A stretch of 64,000 bases of DNA from NCBI GenBank assembly GCA_950295325.1, contig OX485807.1, positions 2,482,501 through 2,546,500 of the forward strand. Reading direction: 5' to 3'. Positions 54,163 to 64,000 of this stretch are shown piece by piece (within the stretch, counting starts at the first letter, position 1; each line of letters starts with the position of its first letter). The position numbers and the translations under genes were made by a program. The notes beneath the pieces were generated by a model, which saw nothing but the letters and a program-made list of their open reading frames with translations, searched no databases and had not been told where the DNA came from. The DNA comes from Polytrichum commune. Its lineage: Eukaryota > Streptophyta > Polytrichopsida > Polytrichales > Polytrichaceae.

Positions 54163-54975
54163 GGCTCGGAGCATAGCATAGCGGCTCCCCGACGCTCTTC
54201 TCCAAGGAGCGGAGAGGGCAGCACGGCGGCCCCCCCGGTTTTACCCGCCCCGCCCCCGCTGCTGAAGAAACGATTCCTGGTGTTAGACCTGAACGGTGTC
54301 CTCGTGCAGTGCGTTCATTGCCCTAGGGCCCCCACAGTGCCCTTTTGCAAGCCCGAGGACGCTAATTACGACGGGCCGCCCACGTTCATAAAGAGCAAGC
54401 TAGTTCACCTCCGCCCGTGGCTTCGGACCTTCCTCCAGATCGCCCAACAACGATGGTGGGTGGTCGTGTGGAGCTCCATGACGGCCGAGAATACCAATGC
54501 GGTCGTGGAGTTCATCTTCAAGGGCATCGAGCCCCCCTGCATGGTCCTAGCACAGGAAACATGTAGAATATTGTATAGACAGGACGGCAAAGTCGTCAAA
54601 AAACCAAACAACCCCGCTTCCCCCCAATACCTCAAGGTCTTGAAGCCCATTTTTTGGGACCAGCGACCGTCCTTGATAGGCGTCCCCTACGACGTCCGCC
54701 CCACCCGCGAGAACACGCTCATGGTGGACGACAGCGCCGCAAAGAACATGTTGAACCCGACGGCCAACTTCATAGTGTGCCCTACGTGGACGGTCGAGAA
54801 GGTCCGGGACCGATTTTTGTTAGACCTTAGTAAATACCTCCAGGCGCTCTGGGGAAGCGGACTTCCCGTAAACAATTTTGTTAGGAATAATCCGATAGGC
54901 GAGAGATACTTGGATCCACGAGACCATTTGTACAGAGAGTTGTTATCTCACGCGAAATTTAATAAGCTCATTTGA
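54163..54975 (+). CDS. FCP1/NIF-like phosphatase exon of M3
   Basis: Reads GSEHSIAAPRRSSPRSGEG, then FLVLDLNGVLVQC and LMVDDSAAKNM, over 90% identical to the M2 exon. In-frame donor CCC|GTAAAC at 54867/54868, or stop TGA at 54973-54975. The first catalytic Asp is present and the second is Asn, as in M2, so the change was present before these copies separated. Confidence 0.8.
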   Translation, partial: GSEHSIAAPRRSSPRSGEGSTAAPPVLPAPPPLLKKRFLVLDLNGVLVQCVHCPRAPTVPFCKPEDANYDGPPTFIKSKLVHLRPWLRTFLQIAQQRWWVVVWSSMTAENTNAVVEFIFKGIEPPCMVLAQETCRILYRQDGKVVKKPNNPASPQYLKVLKPIFWDQRPSLIGVPYDVRPTRENTLMVDDSAAKNMLNPTANFIVCPTWTVEKVRDRFLLDLSKYLQALWGSGLPVNNFVRNNPIGERYLDPRDHLYRELLSHAKFNKLI

Positions 54976-55122
54976 GACAGTACGTGTGTTTGTATGTGTG
55001 TGTGTGTGTGTGTATGCGCCCGCCCATTTTGTGTAATTTACGCTTCATATGTATCTTGATTTTCACGCGCTCTATCTCCCCCCTTTTCCTTGGGTTTTGT
55101 TTTGTTCCAATTTTGGCTCCAG

Positions 55123-55923
55123 CGTTTGGAGCCCTCGATTGACATCGTCAGCGAGTCAGACTTGGGGAGCTTCTTCTACGAGACCGTTTACGACACCGCG
55201 TCAACCATTGACTACTCCAAGGAGCCTATTGACGCCGGCGTCATCGATAGCCCCCCACCCAAGCAAATCTTCCAGCGATCTGCGTCCTCGTCGCCGCTGA
55301 AGGGCATAGATCGCAAATGCGTCCGGACGTCCCCCTCTCGACCCGGTGGCCATATTATACCTCAACGACGGTTGCGGATGGACGGTCGGCCTACGAGGAG
55401 TGGCACCCTTCCTATTCCTTTGCGGGATGCCTTGCCCCTCCTCGCCAACTCCGACGGAAACGCCCCAGGTGACAAGGTGAACCCCCCCCCCCAAACATGG
55501 TTATCCGCGCATTACAATCATTTTGCACTTAAAAAATGAACGTGTGACACGTTTGGGTCTTACTCCCTAAACTAACACATGTGTTCTTGCATTGACGCGT
55601 TGCAGGTTGCTCCCACCCGTAAACATATGCGGGCTACTGTGTCCATCGAGTTGGAGCGTTTCTACTCCATGACCAGAAATGCAAGACAGTCCACTTCATC
55701 GTATTCGAATTCTTCGTCGTATAATTCGGGCGGCCGACGGAATCCAAAATGTGTTATTGATGGCGTTCACCCCAAGAATGGCTATAGTCGCGGGGCGGAG
55801 ATTTTCAGGAATGTTGAAGCAATGCGAGCAAAAGAAGCTGCAGCAAAAGAAAAAGAGGCAAAAGAAAAAAAAGCAAAAGAAAATGAAGCAAAAGAAAAAG
55901 AGGTAGTCTCCGAGGCTAGATAG
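55123..55923 (+). CDS. C-terminal exons 5 and 6 of M3
   Basis: Exon 5 is 55123-55476 (354 nt) and exon 6 is 55606-55923, separated by a 129-bp intron with ACGCGTTGCAG as acceptor. Both are open and end in KENEAKEKEVVSEAR, the M1-like form of the charged tail. Confidence 0.7.
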
Positions 55924-56442
55924 GCCATAGTAGGCGTAGGGTTTTGGGCCATAGGCAAGAACATTTTGGGTCGCACTATCCAATGGATGTGTGGTGTTAG
56001 CATGATATGCATTTTACATGCCACACTTTGTATGTTTTTTTTGCAATAATATAAGTGTCACATGATTTCCCCTTCCATATGGTCTAAGGTTTGGATTGCC
56101 CTACCTAAACCATCACAAATATGAGTTTGGAATATTTTGTATGCAATATTATATTGGTTAACATATTTACCCTTCAATAAGATCTATGGTTTGGATTGCC
56201 CTACCTAAACCATATTCATACAAGCTCTAATATTTTGTGTGCAATAATATGAATGTTTTAAGGTTTCCCCTTAAATGTGGTCTAAGATTTGGATTGCCCA
56301 CCCTAAACCATCACAAATATGAGTTATTTATGGGGTTCTTGGTCTAAACACCTGCTTCAAAGTGTTCGCATCTTACAACTTTCTCCAATATGTGTTCCAT
56401 TTATCCTTGTTCTTATTTATGTGAATGTCTCAAAATGCCCAA
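55924..56442 (+). repeat. 3' subterminal region of element III
   Basis: Non-coding tail of M3 with decayed palindromes GTTTGGATTGCCCTACCTAA near 56090 and 56192, and GATTTGGATTGCCCACCCTA near 56286. Confidence 0.7.
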
Positions 56443-56469
56443 AAAATCTCAATTTAATGAATATAGTGT
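56443..56469 (+). repeat. Right terminal inverted repeat of element III
   Basis: Matches the 27-bp terminus except for G-to-A and C-to-T changes (AATCTC, TTAATGAA). This makes it the most decayed terminus in the window. It is followed by TAT and then the promoter region of T-B. Confidence 0.8.
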
Positions 56470-56474
56470 TATAT

Positions 56475-56835
56475 GTTGAATTATTCCTTTGATGGTTGGG
56501 GCAACGAAGAGCCAAGCTAAATATACATTGTCTATTATTGACAAGAAGCGGGAAATTGAGTTAGAAGGTTTGAATTAACGTCCAAAGGAGACCAGGCGGG
56601 AAAGGCATCCAAAGAGGATGCCCAAAGCGGAGGCGGGTAGTATAAAGAGCCCAACCCCCCCAAATGCTAGTTCTTTCCTTCATGTCCCAATCTTGAGATT
56701 GCTGCAAGCTCTCTAAGTTGGAGCTGTAATACACGGTTTGTGTACGCTTCCATTCATGAGCAGCTAATTACAACAAGCATCTACGAGTTCAGTTGTTCTA
56801 AATAAGTTATATATAGATTAATAGAGAATCACCCG
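56475..56835 (+). promoter_or_regulatory. Promoter and leader of T-B
   Basis: TTTGATGGTTGGGG, GAAGCGGGAAATTGAG, GGCGGGAAAGGCATCCAAAG, TATAAAG (56641-56647) and a leader containing TTGGAGCTGTA and CATTCATGAGCAGC. Collinear with the T-A and element I promoters. Confidence 0.7.
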
Positions 56836-56859
56836 AATAAATAGGCGGATTTTGCGGAA

Positions 56860-57605
56860 TTGTTTGGGTCGGTCGACCCAAACCCAGCCTTACAGTGTGG
56901 GTGCTCTCTGTTGTGAACCTGAACCCATCCTGCCTCAAGGTTTGGGTCGATCGACCCAAACCTAGCCCTACAGTGTGGGTGCTCACTGTTGTGAGCCTGA
57001 ACCCATCCTGCAAAAAGGTTTGGGTCGCTCGACCCAAACCCAACCCTCTAAGTGTGGGTGCTCTCTGGAGTGACCCTAAACCCATCCTGCCAAAAGGTTT
57101 GGGTCGCTCGACCCAAACCCAGCCCCTAAGTGTGGATGCTGTCTGTAGTGAGCCTGAACCCATCCTGCCTCAAGGTTTGGGTCGATCGACCCAAACACAG
57201 CCCTACAGTGTTCAGGCTCACTGTCGTGACCCTAAACCCCCTCTGCCAAAAGGTTTGGGTCGGTCGACCCAAACCTAGCCCCTAAGTGTGGATGCTGTCT
57301 GTAGTGAGCCTGAACCCATCCTGCCAGAAGGTTTGGGTCGATCGACCCAAACCCAACCCTACAGTGTGGGTGCTCACTGTTGTGAGCCTGAACCCATCCT
57401 GCCAAAAGGTTTGGGTCGCTCGACCCAAACCCAACCCTCTAAGTGTGGGTGCTCTCTGGAGTGACCCTAAACCCATCCTGCCAAAAGGTTTGGGTCGCTC
57501 GACCCAAACCTAGCCCCTAAGTGTGGATGCTGTCTGTAGTGAGCCTGAACCCATCCTCCCAAAAGGTTTGGGTCGCTCGACCCAAACCCAGCCTCCAAGT
57601 GTGGA
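56860..57605 (+). repeat. Palindrome array in the 5' intron of T-B
   Basis: Ten palindromes about 75-80 bp apart (centres GT, AT and CT) in spacers built from AGTGTGGGTGCTCTCTG and CCTGAACCCATCCTGCC. The unit order also shows a ~235-bp higher-order repeat. Spacers are unlike those of the T-A and element I arrays at the same gene position. Confidence 0.9.
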
Positions 57606-57800
57606 TGGGATCTGGATGCCAGTGTGGCCACTGGCCTTCCGAAACCTTTACAAACCCAATGGCATAGCAGTCATATGAACTTGTATGAGCACTGAGTATT
57701 TGCAATTTTGTTTATATATGATGGTTTTTGTGTTCTTCGATTTGAACCTACAATTTTTGTGATTTTTTGACAATGTTCAATGTTCATGTGTGTAGGCAGA

Positions 57801-60800
57801 ATGGATGGGTTTAGTGAAATAGGGGATTGGTCATCTGATGACATGGCCACTTGGCCATCTGCATCTGATGATGACCTAGACATTGTCGGGGAGGCTACTA
57901 TGGCTGACAGTGCGGATGAAGATCATTTGGATTTACCTTCGTCTTCCGTACCGCAGTGTCCCATTGTTGAATGTACGGGACTTTCAAGGGCTTCGTGGGT
58001 GAATTTGGAGGTGATACTTCTTAACGATAGTGGAGTTGTTGTGGCGGAGGGGATTTGCCGTAACACCCATCCGCAAGATTGCATTGATGAAAACCCGCTT
58101 GGCACCTAGGACGTTGGGGTTGTCATATTGGAGTCGGTCGTTCATTCCGAGGTGGATCCCACTCATAGGTTCTCCCTCCGCAGGTGGCCATTGAGGAATG
58201 TCACAATTGATGGAGTTAGCTTGCGTGAACATGAGCAACGACACATGCAAATCGAAAAGGAGGTGCAATCAAACATGCGGCCGCGCAAGGGTCAAAGAAA
58301 GTACGATACATTGGCACGTCCTGCTCCGTCTGCAACTGATTGTAAACGTCAAAGGTTGCTCGGGGAGGAGTCCATTAGAGAAGTTGCCACAAAGGATTGT
58401 TGTGTGCATCGTTGTTGCCAATTGTTTCCAAGGGATAAATTGAAGGCCATCCGCGAAGAAATGTGGCTTGGAGATTTTCGTCTAAGATCCACAAGAAAAC
58501 TTGATGTCCATAGGGCGATACATGTGAATGGGACGGGTCGCAAGGTCATCACCATTGAAAGCATAGACGTGTGTTGTAAGGCATGGTACACCATTCACGG
58601 TGTGTCGAAAGCGGACTTTTATAGACAAGCTGCTTATGCCAAGGAAGGCCGCCGGTCCCGTCACCATGGTAACGTGGGTTTAAAGAAGCCTAGGGAAGCA
58701 ACAAGGCAAGCAACGGCCAATCTAGCAACCATCATTGTCCCTCTTACCGATGCAATGCCGCACAAAACACACACACTCACAACCGGTGAAAAGGTTGTGG
58801 AGAAAGTTCTTCCCACAGGCACAAAATGGAAAGACATATTGTTGGACGTGAATGCAGTTGGCGAGAAGATTGGGTTGGAGCCAATTTCATTGTCAAAATT
58901 GAGTGCAATCAAGAAACAAAACTTTAGCGAATACATTACAAAAAGACGAGGGGACAAATTTGCCGGGTGCTCTAATTGCGAGAAGTTGAAGCGCCTCCGG
59001 GATGCACACACGATGGGTACCGAGTCATATGGAGCGCATCAATTGAACTATTTCAAGCACGTAAACATGCAAGAGGCACACCGTAATGATTACTACACAA
59101 ATAGAGCTTTGTCCATCTCCAGGCCCTTGGAGGTTCTTACGGTCATCCATGACAAAATGGACCATGCCAAAACAACCTCCCCATGTTTTGCAAATCGAAT
59201 CAAGGCCACGGATGGGTTTTTAAAGTTGCCTGTATCGGTTACAGGTGAACTTCGAAACAATGTCATGACATACCCTAAATGTTGTGGTTTTTTATTCCGT
59301 GATGTACATGAGAACATGGATTCACTCAAAATGGTTTAGTTATATCTAATCACGTTGGGTTGGCATTGCAGGAATGATTGCACATGGACACGGTGATGTC
59401 AAGTTTGCTCATTATGCTCTTGATTTGTATCCAGCGGATTCAAACCACACGATAGGATCATTTGCAAGGCTTTTACGTGATTTAGAGAAACCGCCAGCCT
59501 ATTCTTCAGGATTGTTATTTGAAAACACGGGTTCAACACCTCTATATGAAGCGTTGTTGGATGGAAAAGATGTATGCTTTCATTCGTTGCCAGAGCCACC
59601 TAGTGAACCCGTGATTGCCAAGAAGTTGCCTCCCACTTTGTGTGTCCAATTGGACAATAAAAGTAGATATGTATTTGCATATTGGTCGTTGTTGGTTGGG
59701 AAAGGCATTTTCAAGGAGGTTTTTGTGTCCTTCCTATTGGTAGGCCACACGCACGATGATATTGATGCATCTTTTGGGCGGTGGAGCATGAAGTTGCGGG
59801 AGGAGGATTTTCCTACAATCCCGTTATTGATGAAGTCGTACATGGATTTGGATAACGTTCCGGTCATCCCCCATATGATTGAGGAGGTGCCAGACTTCAA
59901 GGCATTTATAGAACCTTATATTCGAAGTGGAGCTCACCGATTGATCGGGCATACGAAGGCACAACAATTCCGCTTCTATATGCGTGACGATGGTGTCCCG
60001 GCCATGCAATACAAGTTGTTGTGCACGACACAAGACTGGAGCCCGCCGGAGGGTCTTCTTGTGTGGCGCGTGGATGCGGATGGAAAGACCATGTTACCGG
60101 ATGGGGAGCCTAGGCCTTGCAAGCCAATAGCCATGAAGAATTTGGAGGATATTTTGAAAGGTATATCAGGCTTCATACAATATTGGGAGAGTTTGAAAAT
60201 AGCGGATGTTGGCGGATCATGTTGGCATCGTTATGGGAGTTGGATACATTATTGGACACGTGTTCGTGCCGCCTTGGCAGACCTCCACCAAGATAGCCCT
60301 CATACTTTGAGGCATGGATTTTGGCCACAAACACGAGTCGATGTACAAGCTTCGGAGCCTAGTCTTTTGGGAAATGGAGAGGTTCGAGAGGAGTTTGATG
60401 TGGACGACCATTACGTGGGGCCTGCTAGTAGTCGTCCGCCACCATCTTTCCGCATTGCAGTGGATTGTCATGAAGGATATATGCTCATTTTGCGTCCTGG
60501 AGACGAGACATATGGGAAGCCAGTGTGGGTGGCAAGAGCTTTGTCCAAACCCAATTTTATAACTTCCAGCCCTCATTTTCGACAAATACAAGTGGAGTAC
60601 TATCGACCGACAACAAGGAATGAAGATGTGATTCGGCATTATACAGGCTGGGATACAAACCCTAACTTTCGGTGGAAGGTGGATTCTGAGCACGGTCCAT
60701 CTTGGGTAGATACAGATTCCATATTCATAGCATGGAAACCACGGAAAACCCATAGTGGATCAGTGTCCATCCCTCAAAAGTACATAACTTTTGCAAAAGA

Positions 60801-60843
60801 CAACCTTGCTCGGATTGCACAAGAAGCAACCCACGCTGAATGA
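57801..60843 (+). pseudogene. T-B: DDE transposase-like gene (DUF7869-like), one nonsense codon
   Basis: Exon 1 is 57801-59298 and exon 2 is 59372-60843, with a 73-bp intron (CC|GTGATG to TTGCAG|GAATG). Together they give 989 codons plus the stop. The acceptor TGTGTAG lies just before the first ATG, so the leader is spliced as in T-A. One TAG (58107-58109) replaces the GAG of T-A. Five codons (CTKDN) directly after the second acidic motif VQLDN are missing relative to T-A, which probably disables catalysis even apart from the stop. The Cys cluster (KDCCVHRCCQLFP), IHDKMDHAKT and GHTHDDIDASFGRW are all present. The right 27-bp terminus follows 503 bp downstream. Confidence 0.75.
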
Positions 60844-61345
60844 GAAGTTGGTAGGATTGTGTTAGCATGATTATAGTGTAATATGTAATTCGACGAATAT
60901 AAATTACACATATGTGTGCTCTTCAAAATTGGGGCAGAGTTTGGGTAGAACTTACGAATACTATATTGTTTGGAGTTGGATGAATATCCATTTACTATAT
61001 TTCAAAAAAAATTGAAGTTCATCTTATTATTATGTTTGGGACTATATTGTCGAATGAAGAAATATGCATTTATTACATGCACTTTGTATGTTGCAATGTC
61101 TATATTCTATTGAGCATGCTAATAATAGAAATTATTTTATATGTTTTTTGGGTGAAACTTGTTTGGAGTGCTCTACCCAAAGTGTTTTTGTTGATGAAGT
61201 TGGTGTTGAGTGCTCTACCATATGTGCTTATGTCCGCACATCATAGATTTGGGATATTAGAACATATAATATAATTGAGATTGTTGACAATATAGCTTCG
61301 GGCCTCTTCAAGTTCTTTGATCCATATATTAATTTGAGACTAGAG
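60844..61345 (+). repeat. T-side subterminal region downstream of T-B
   Basis: Homologous to 11015-11519. Contains GTTTGGGTAGAACTTACG, GTTTGGAGTGCTCTACCCAA and GTTGAGTGCTCTACC. No gene. Confidence 0.65.
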
Positions 61346-61372
61346 AAAGTCTCAATTTAACGAATATAGTGT
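61346..61372 (+). repeat. T-side terminal inverted repeat of the T-B element (V)
   Basis: Perfect 27-bp terminus preceded by the GAGACTAGAGAAAGTCTC hairpin of the T side. The next base begins LRR gene sequence (GCAAGTCG). Confidence 0.9.
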
Positions 61373-62349
61373 GCAAGTCGATTGGCATTGAGCCAGTTAA
61401 GAAGTTTCCACTCAAGTCCCTGGAGAGCAAAGGCACAGCCAGATCAGCACCATGAGTTATAAAGAATTTTTCTCAATATTGTGAAATATGTCAATTTATA
61501 TGGCAGACTAGATTGGACACCCCTTTGCACTTCAGGAATTGCTGGGAGGTTCGGGTTCCTGCAACAATGTATGATCTTAAATTCTGGAAGAATTCGAGAG
61601 TTACATTGCTTTTCAACCCACTAAAATTAGTGTAAAACAGGTGGACGGTTAACATGATTGATTGACACGAGTTGGTGACTTCCAAGTCACTTTCTGTCAA
61701 TCGGTCATGTCAAACCATCCACCTATTTTCAACGGGTGAACATCACAACACCTACAGAGGGGGACAACGATCCAAGGGAGGTGGTGAAAATGTTGATTAT
61801 TATAATAGCTACTTTGAGTTAAAATTATCCCTGAGTCAAGGTCAAAGACCGTGAAGTAGTCTAGTGAGCTTAAGAAGGAATGAATCAACAACCAACCTAT
61901 AGGCAGTCCATTTCTACTATTAATTCATTGGTAGGTGTTAGCAACCAAACTGGTTTTTGACTAATAACCTTTCACGACAAATTCACTCGACGACGACATG
62001 TGAATACTGCGCTACAAAGTCAGACTGTTTTTCAAGGTAGATTACAGATTTTGAAGAAATTTCAATTGCTGCAGCTCTTCCGGTATTGGTCCTGTGAATC
62101 CGTTGTCGTGCAGGTCCCTGTTTTTTAGCCATGGCCACACAAATCAAGACACTATCAGTAATGTCAGTAACTTCTGATGCATGGTATGTGTGTCAGATAC
62201 GCATCATTCTTGTGCCATGGAAAATATCGACACACACAAAAAGTAGAATCTACTTGGACATGAGAATGCGGTTACCGATCCGTACAGGATGTAAGCATTG
62301 GTTAGGTTTCCGAGCTCTGGAGGAAGCGTTCCATTGAGCTTTGGATTTC
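61373..62349 (-). pseudogene. Leucine-rich-repeat gene fragment (receptor-kinase type), truncated by element V
   Basis: Three LRR exons are readable on the minus strand. 62349-62276 encodes PKLNGTLPPELGNLTNAYIL. 62117-62046 is exactly 72 nt with AG/GT borders (AACAG|GGACC, AATCT|GTAATC) and encodes DLHDNGFTGPIPEELQQLKF. 61419-61373 encodes DLSGNFLTGSMPIDL and breaks off after 47 nt at the transposon terminus. The LxxLxxNxLTGxIPxxLGNL pattern and 72-nt phase-2 exons are typical of plant LRR receptor kinases. No kinase or membrane segment is present in the window. The remaining sequence (61420-62045, 62118-62275, 62350-62514) appears intronic. This is probably the only host gene visible; whether another intact copy exists cannot be told. 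Confidence 0.7.
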
Positions 62350-62516
62350 CTGTCAGCGATCTGGACATTAGCATCCAGGATCTTGTATCAGCAGCCCATT
62401 ATAAGATTCCATAGGGATGCATGCATTCAAGATTCCAAGCAGTACTGATTATCATTATACTTTAGAGTGATTAGGTTTGGAGTTGATTGAACAAGTAAAC
62501 CTTGAAAACGGGCATA

Positions 62517-62543
62517 ACACTATATTCGTTAAATTGAGACTTT
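62517..62543 (-). repeat. M-side terminal inverted repeat of element IV
   Basis: 27 bp, identical to the right terminus of element II when read on the minus strand. Confidence 0.9.
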
Positions 62544-63063
62544 TTGGGCATTTTGAGACATTCACATAAATAAGAACAAGGATAAATGGAACACATATTG
62601 GAGAAAGTTGTAAGATGCGAACACTTTGTGTCGGGTATTTAGAACAAGGACCCCATTAATAACTCATATTTGGGATTGTTTAGGATGAGCAATCCAAACC
62701 TTAGGCCAAATTGAAGGGGAAATCTTAAAACATTCATATTATCGCACACAAAATATGAGATCTTGTATGAATATGTTTTAGGTAGGGCACTCCAAACCCT
62801 TAGACCATATTGAAGGGGAACTATGTGAACCAATATAATATAACATACAAAATATTCCAAACTCATATTTGTGATGGTTTAGTTAGGGCAATCCAAACCT
62901 TGGACCATATTGAAGGGGAAATCATGTGACACTTATATTATTGCAAAAAAAACATACAAAGTATGGCATGTAAAATGCATAGCATGCTAACACCACACAT
63001 ACATTGGATAGTGCGACCCAAAATGATGTTGCCTATGGCCCAAAACCCTACGCCTACTATGGC

Positions 63064-64000
63064 CTATCTAGCCTTGGAGATTGCCTCTTTTTCTTTTGCT
63101 TTTTTTTCTTTTGCCTCTTTTTCTTTTGCTGCGGCTTCTTTTGCTCGCATTGCTTCAACATTCCTGAAAATCTCCGCCCCGCGACTATAGCCATTCTTGG
63201 GGTGACCGCCATCCATAAGACATTTTGGAGTCCGTCGGCCGCCCGAAATATACGTCGAAGAATTCGAATACGATGAAGTGGATTGTCTCGCATTTCTGGT
63301 CATGGCGTACATACGCTCGAACTCGATGGACGCACTAGACCGCATAGGTTTACGGGTGGGAGCAACCTGCAACGCGTCATTGCAAGACCACATGTGTTAG
63401 TTTAGGGAGGAAGACCCAAACGTGTCACACGATCATTTTTTAAGTGCAAAATGATTGTAATGCGCGGTTAACCATGTTTTAGAGAGGGGGGGGGGGTTCA
63501 CCTTGTCACCGGGGGCGTTCCCATCGGAGTTGGCAAGGAGGGGCAAGGCGTCCCGCAAAGGAATAGGAAGGGTTCCACTCTTCGTTGGCCGTGCGTCCAT
63601 CCGCAGCCGCCGTTGAGGTGTAATACTTCCGCCGGGCCGAGAGGGGGATGTCCGGACGCATTTGCGATTTATGCCCTTGAGCGGCGACGGGGACGGAGAT
63701 CGCCGTAAGATTTGCTTGGGTGGGGGGCTATCGACGACGCCGGCGTCAATAGGCTCCTTGGAGTAGTCAATGGTTGACGCGGCGTCGTAAACGGTCTCGT
63801 AGAAGAAGCTCCCCAAGTCTGACTCGCTGACGATGTCAATCGAGGGCTCCAAACGCTGGCGCAAAAAAGGAAACGAAACAAAACCCAAAGGAAGAGGGTT
63901 TGCTAGAGCGCGTGAAAATCAAGATACATATGAAGCATATATTACACAAAGTGGGCGGGCGCATACACACATACACACACACACGTGCTGCCTCAAATGA
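63064..64000 (-). CDS. M4: C-terminal exons of a fourth M gene copy (partial)
   Basis: Exon 6 is 63366-63064 and exon 5 is 63855-63502. The stop of the FCP1-like exon frame is at 63995-63993 and the window edge lies just beyond it. All visible frames are open and identical to M2 (KQILRRSPSPSPLKGINRKC). Since M2 and M4 are so similar, M4 may tell what M2 was before the R1 insertion and the two stops. Confidence 0.75.

Larger units (their letters stand above)
43924..55923 (+). pseudogene. M3: ParB-like / methyltransferase-like / FCP1-like fusion gene, split by a retroelement
   Basis: Exon 1 is 43924-44111 joined to 49364-50501 across the LTR element; then 50708-52039, 52179-53654, 54163-54867 (or to the stop at 54975), 55123-55476 and 55606-55923. 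Exon 1 is 1,326 nt and exon 2 is 1,332 nt, matching the other copies. Lesions: codon 6 is TGA (43939-43941; AGA in M1) and another TGA stands at 50196-50198, where M1 and M2 have GGC. Exons 2 to 6 are fully open. The FCP1 exon can join exon 5 in frame through CCC|GTAAAC at 54867/54868. Context: a 4.1-kb element upstream and T-B downstream in the same orientation, unlike the divergent arrangement of element II. Confidence 0.8.
62515..64000. repeat. Right arm of the 1.49-kb inverted duplication
   Basis: Inverse copy of 35588-37073 including M4 exons 5-6, the subterminal region and the terminus. The window ends within the copy. Confidence 0.85.
62517..64000 (-). mobile_element. Element IV, M-side end (partial)
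   Basis: Terminus at 62517-62543 (ACACTATATTCG...), preceded by ATA. The M tail follows on the minus strand, so the rest of the element, including its transposase, should lie to the right of the window. The decayed subterminal palindromes (62544-63063) match those of element II. Confidence 0.8.

Overview
This window is nuclear DNA of a land plant or close streptophyte relative. The evidence is TTTAGGG-type interstitial telomeric repeats, GT-AG spliceosomal introns, plant-style Ty3/gypsy-like retroelements primed by initiator tRNA-Met, a hAT-like element, and a fragment of a leucine-rich-repeat gene with a classic 72-nt LRR exon. A fern, lycophyte or bryophyte would fit the repeat load, but I cannot name the species. 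Apart from the LRR fragment almost everything is mobile DNA.

The backbone is several copies of one large DNA transposon family that I do not recognise as described. The best-delimited copy (element II, 10988-37071) has perfect 27-bp terminal inverted repeats (TIRs) beginning ACACTATATTCG and a 3-bp TAA target duplication. Without its nested insertions it is about 17.4 kb. It carries two divergent genes: a two-exon DDE-type transposase-like gene (called T; DUF7869-like) on the minus strand, and a six-exon gene (called M) on the plus strand. M would encode about 1,800 residues with a ParB/DGQHR-like domain, a DNA N4/N6-methyltransferase-like domain, an acidic and coiled-coil region, an FCP1/NIF-like phosphatase domain and a charged tail. 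No copy is intact here. M1 (4762-10447) has four frameshifts and lacks the phosphatase exon. M2 (22422-36524) has two CAG-to-TAG stops and a 7.1-kb retroelement. M3 (43924-55923) has two stops and a 5.2-kb retroelement. M4 runs off the right edge. T-A (11520-16197) is broken only by a 1.6-kb hAT-like insertion. T-B (57801-60843) has one stop and a 5-codon deletion.

The signature of the family is a palindrome, TTTGGGTCGNNCGACCCAAA, with a free central dinucleotide. It recurs dozens of times in the first introns of T and M, in M introns 1-3, twice in the M coding sequence, and in decayed form near both termini. Arrays at homologous positions in different copies keep the palindrome but have unrelated spacers. 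I infer that it is the binding site of an element-encoded protein; the ParB-like M protein is the obvious candidate.

Layout: 1-10984, right part of element I; 10988-37071, element II; 37075-56469, right part of element III, with a 4.1-kb CCGGA-rich element (37962-42076) in its promoter; 56470-61372, T-side end of a further copy (V); 61373-62514, LRR gene fragment; 62517-64000, start of element IV (minus). The junctions suggest nesting: I and II lie inside the spacer of III, and III inside the spacer of V.
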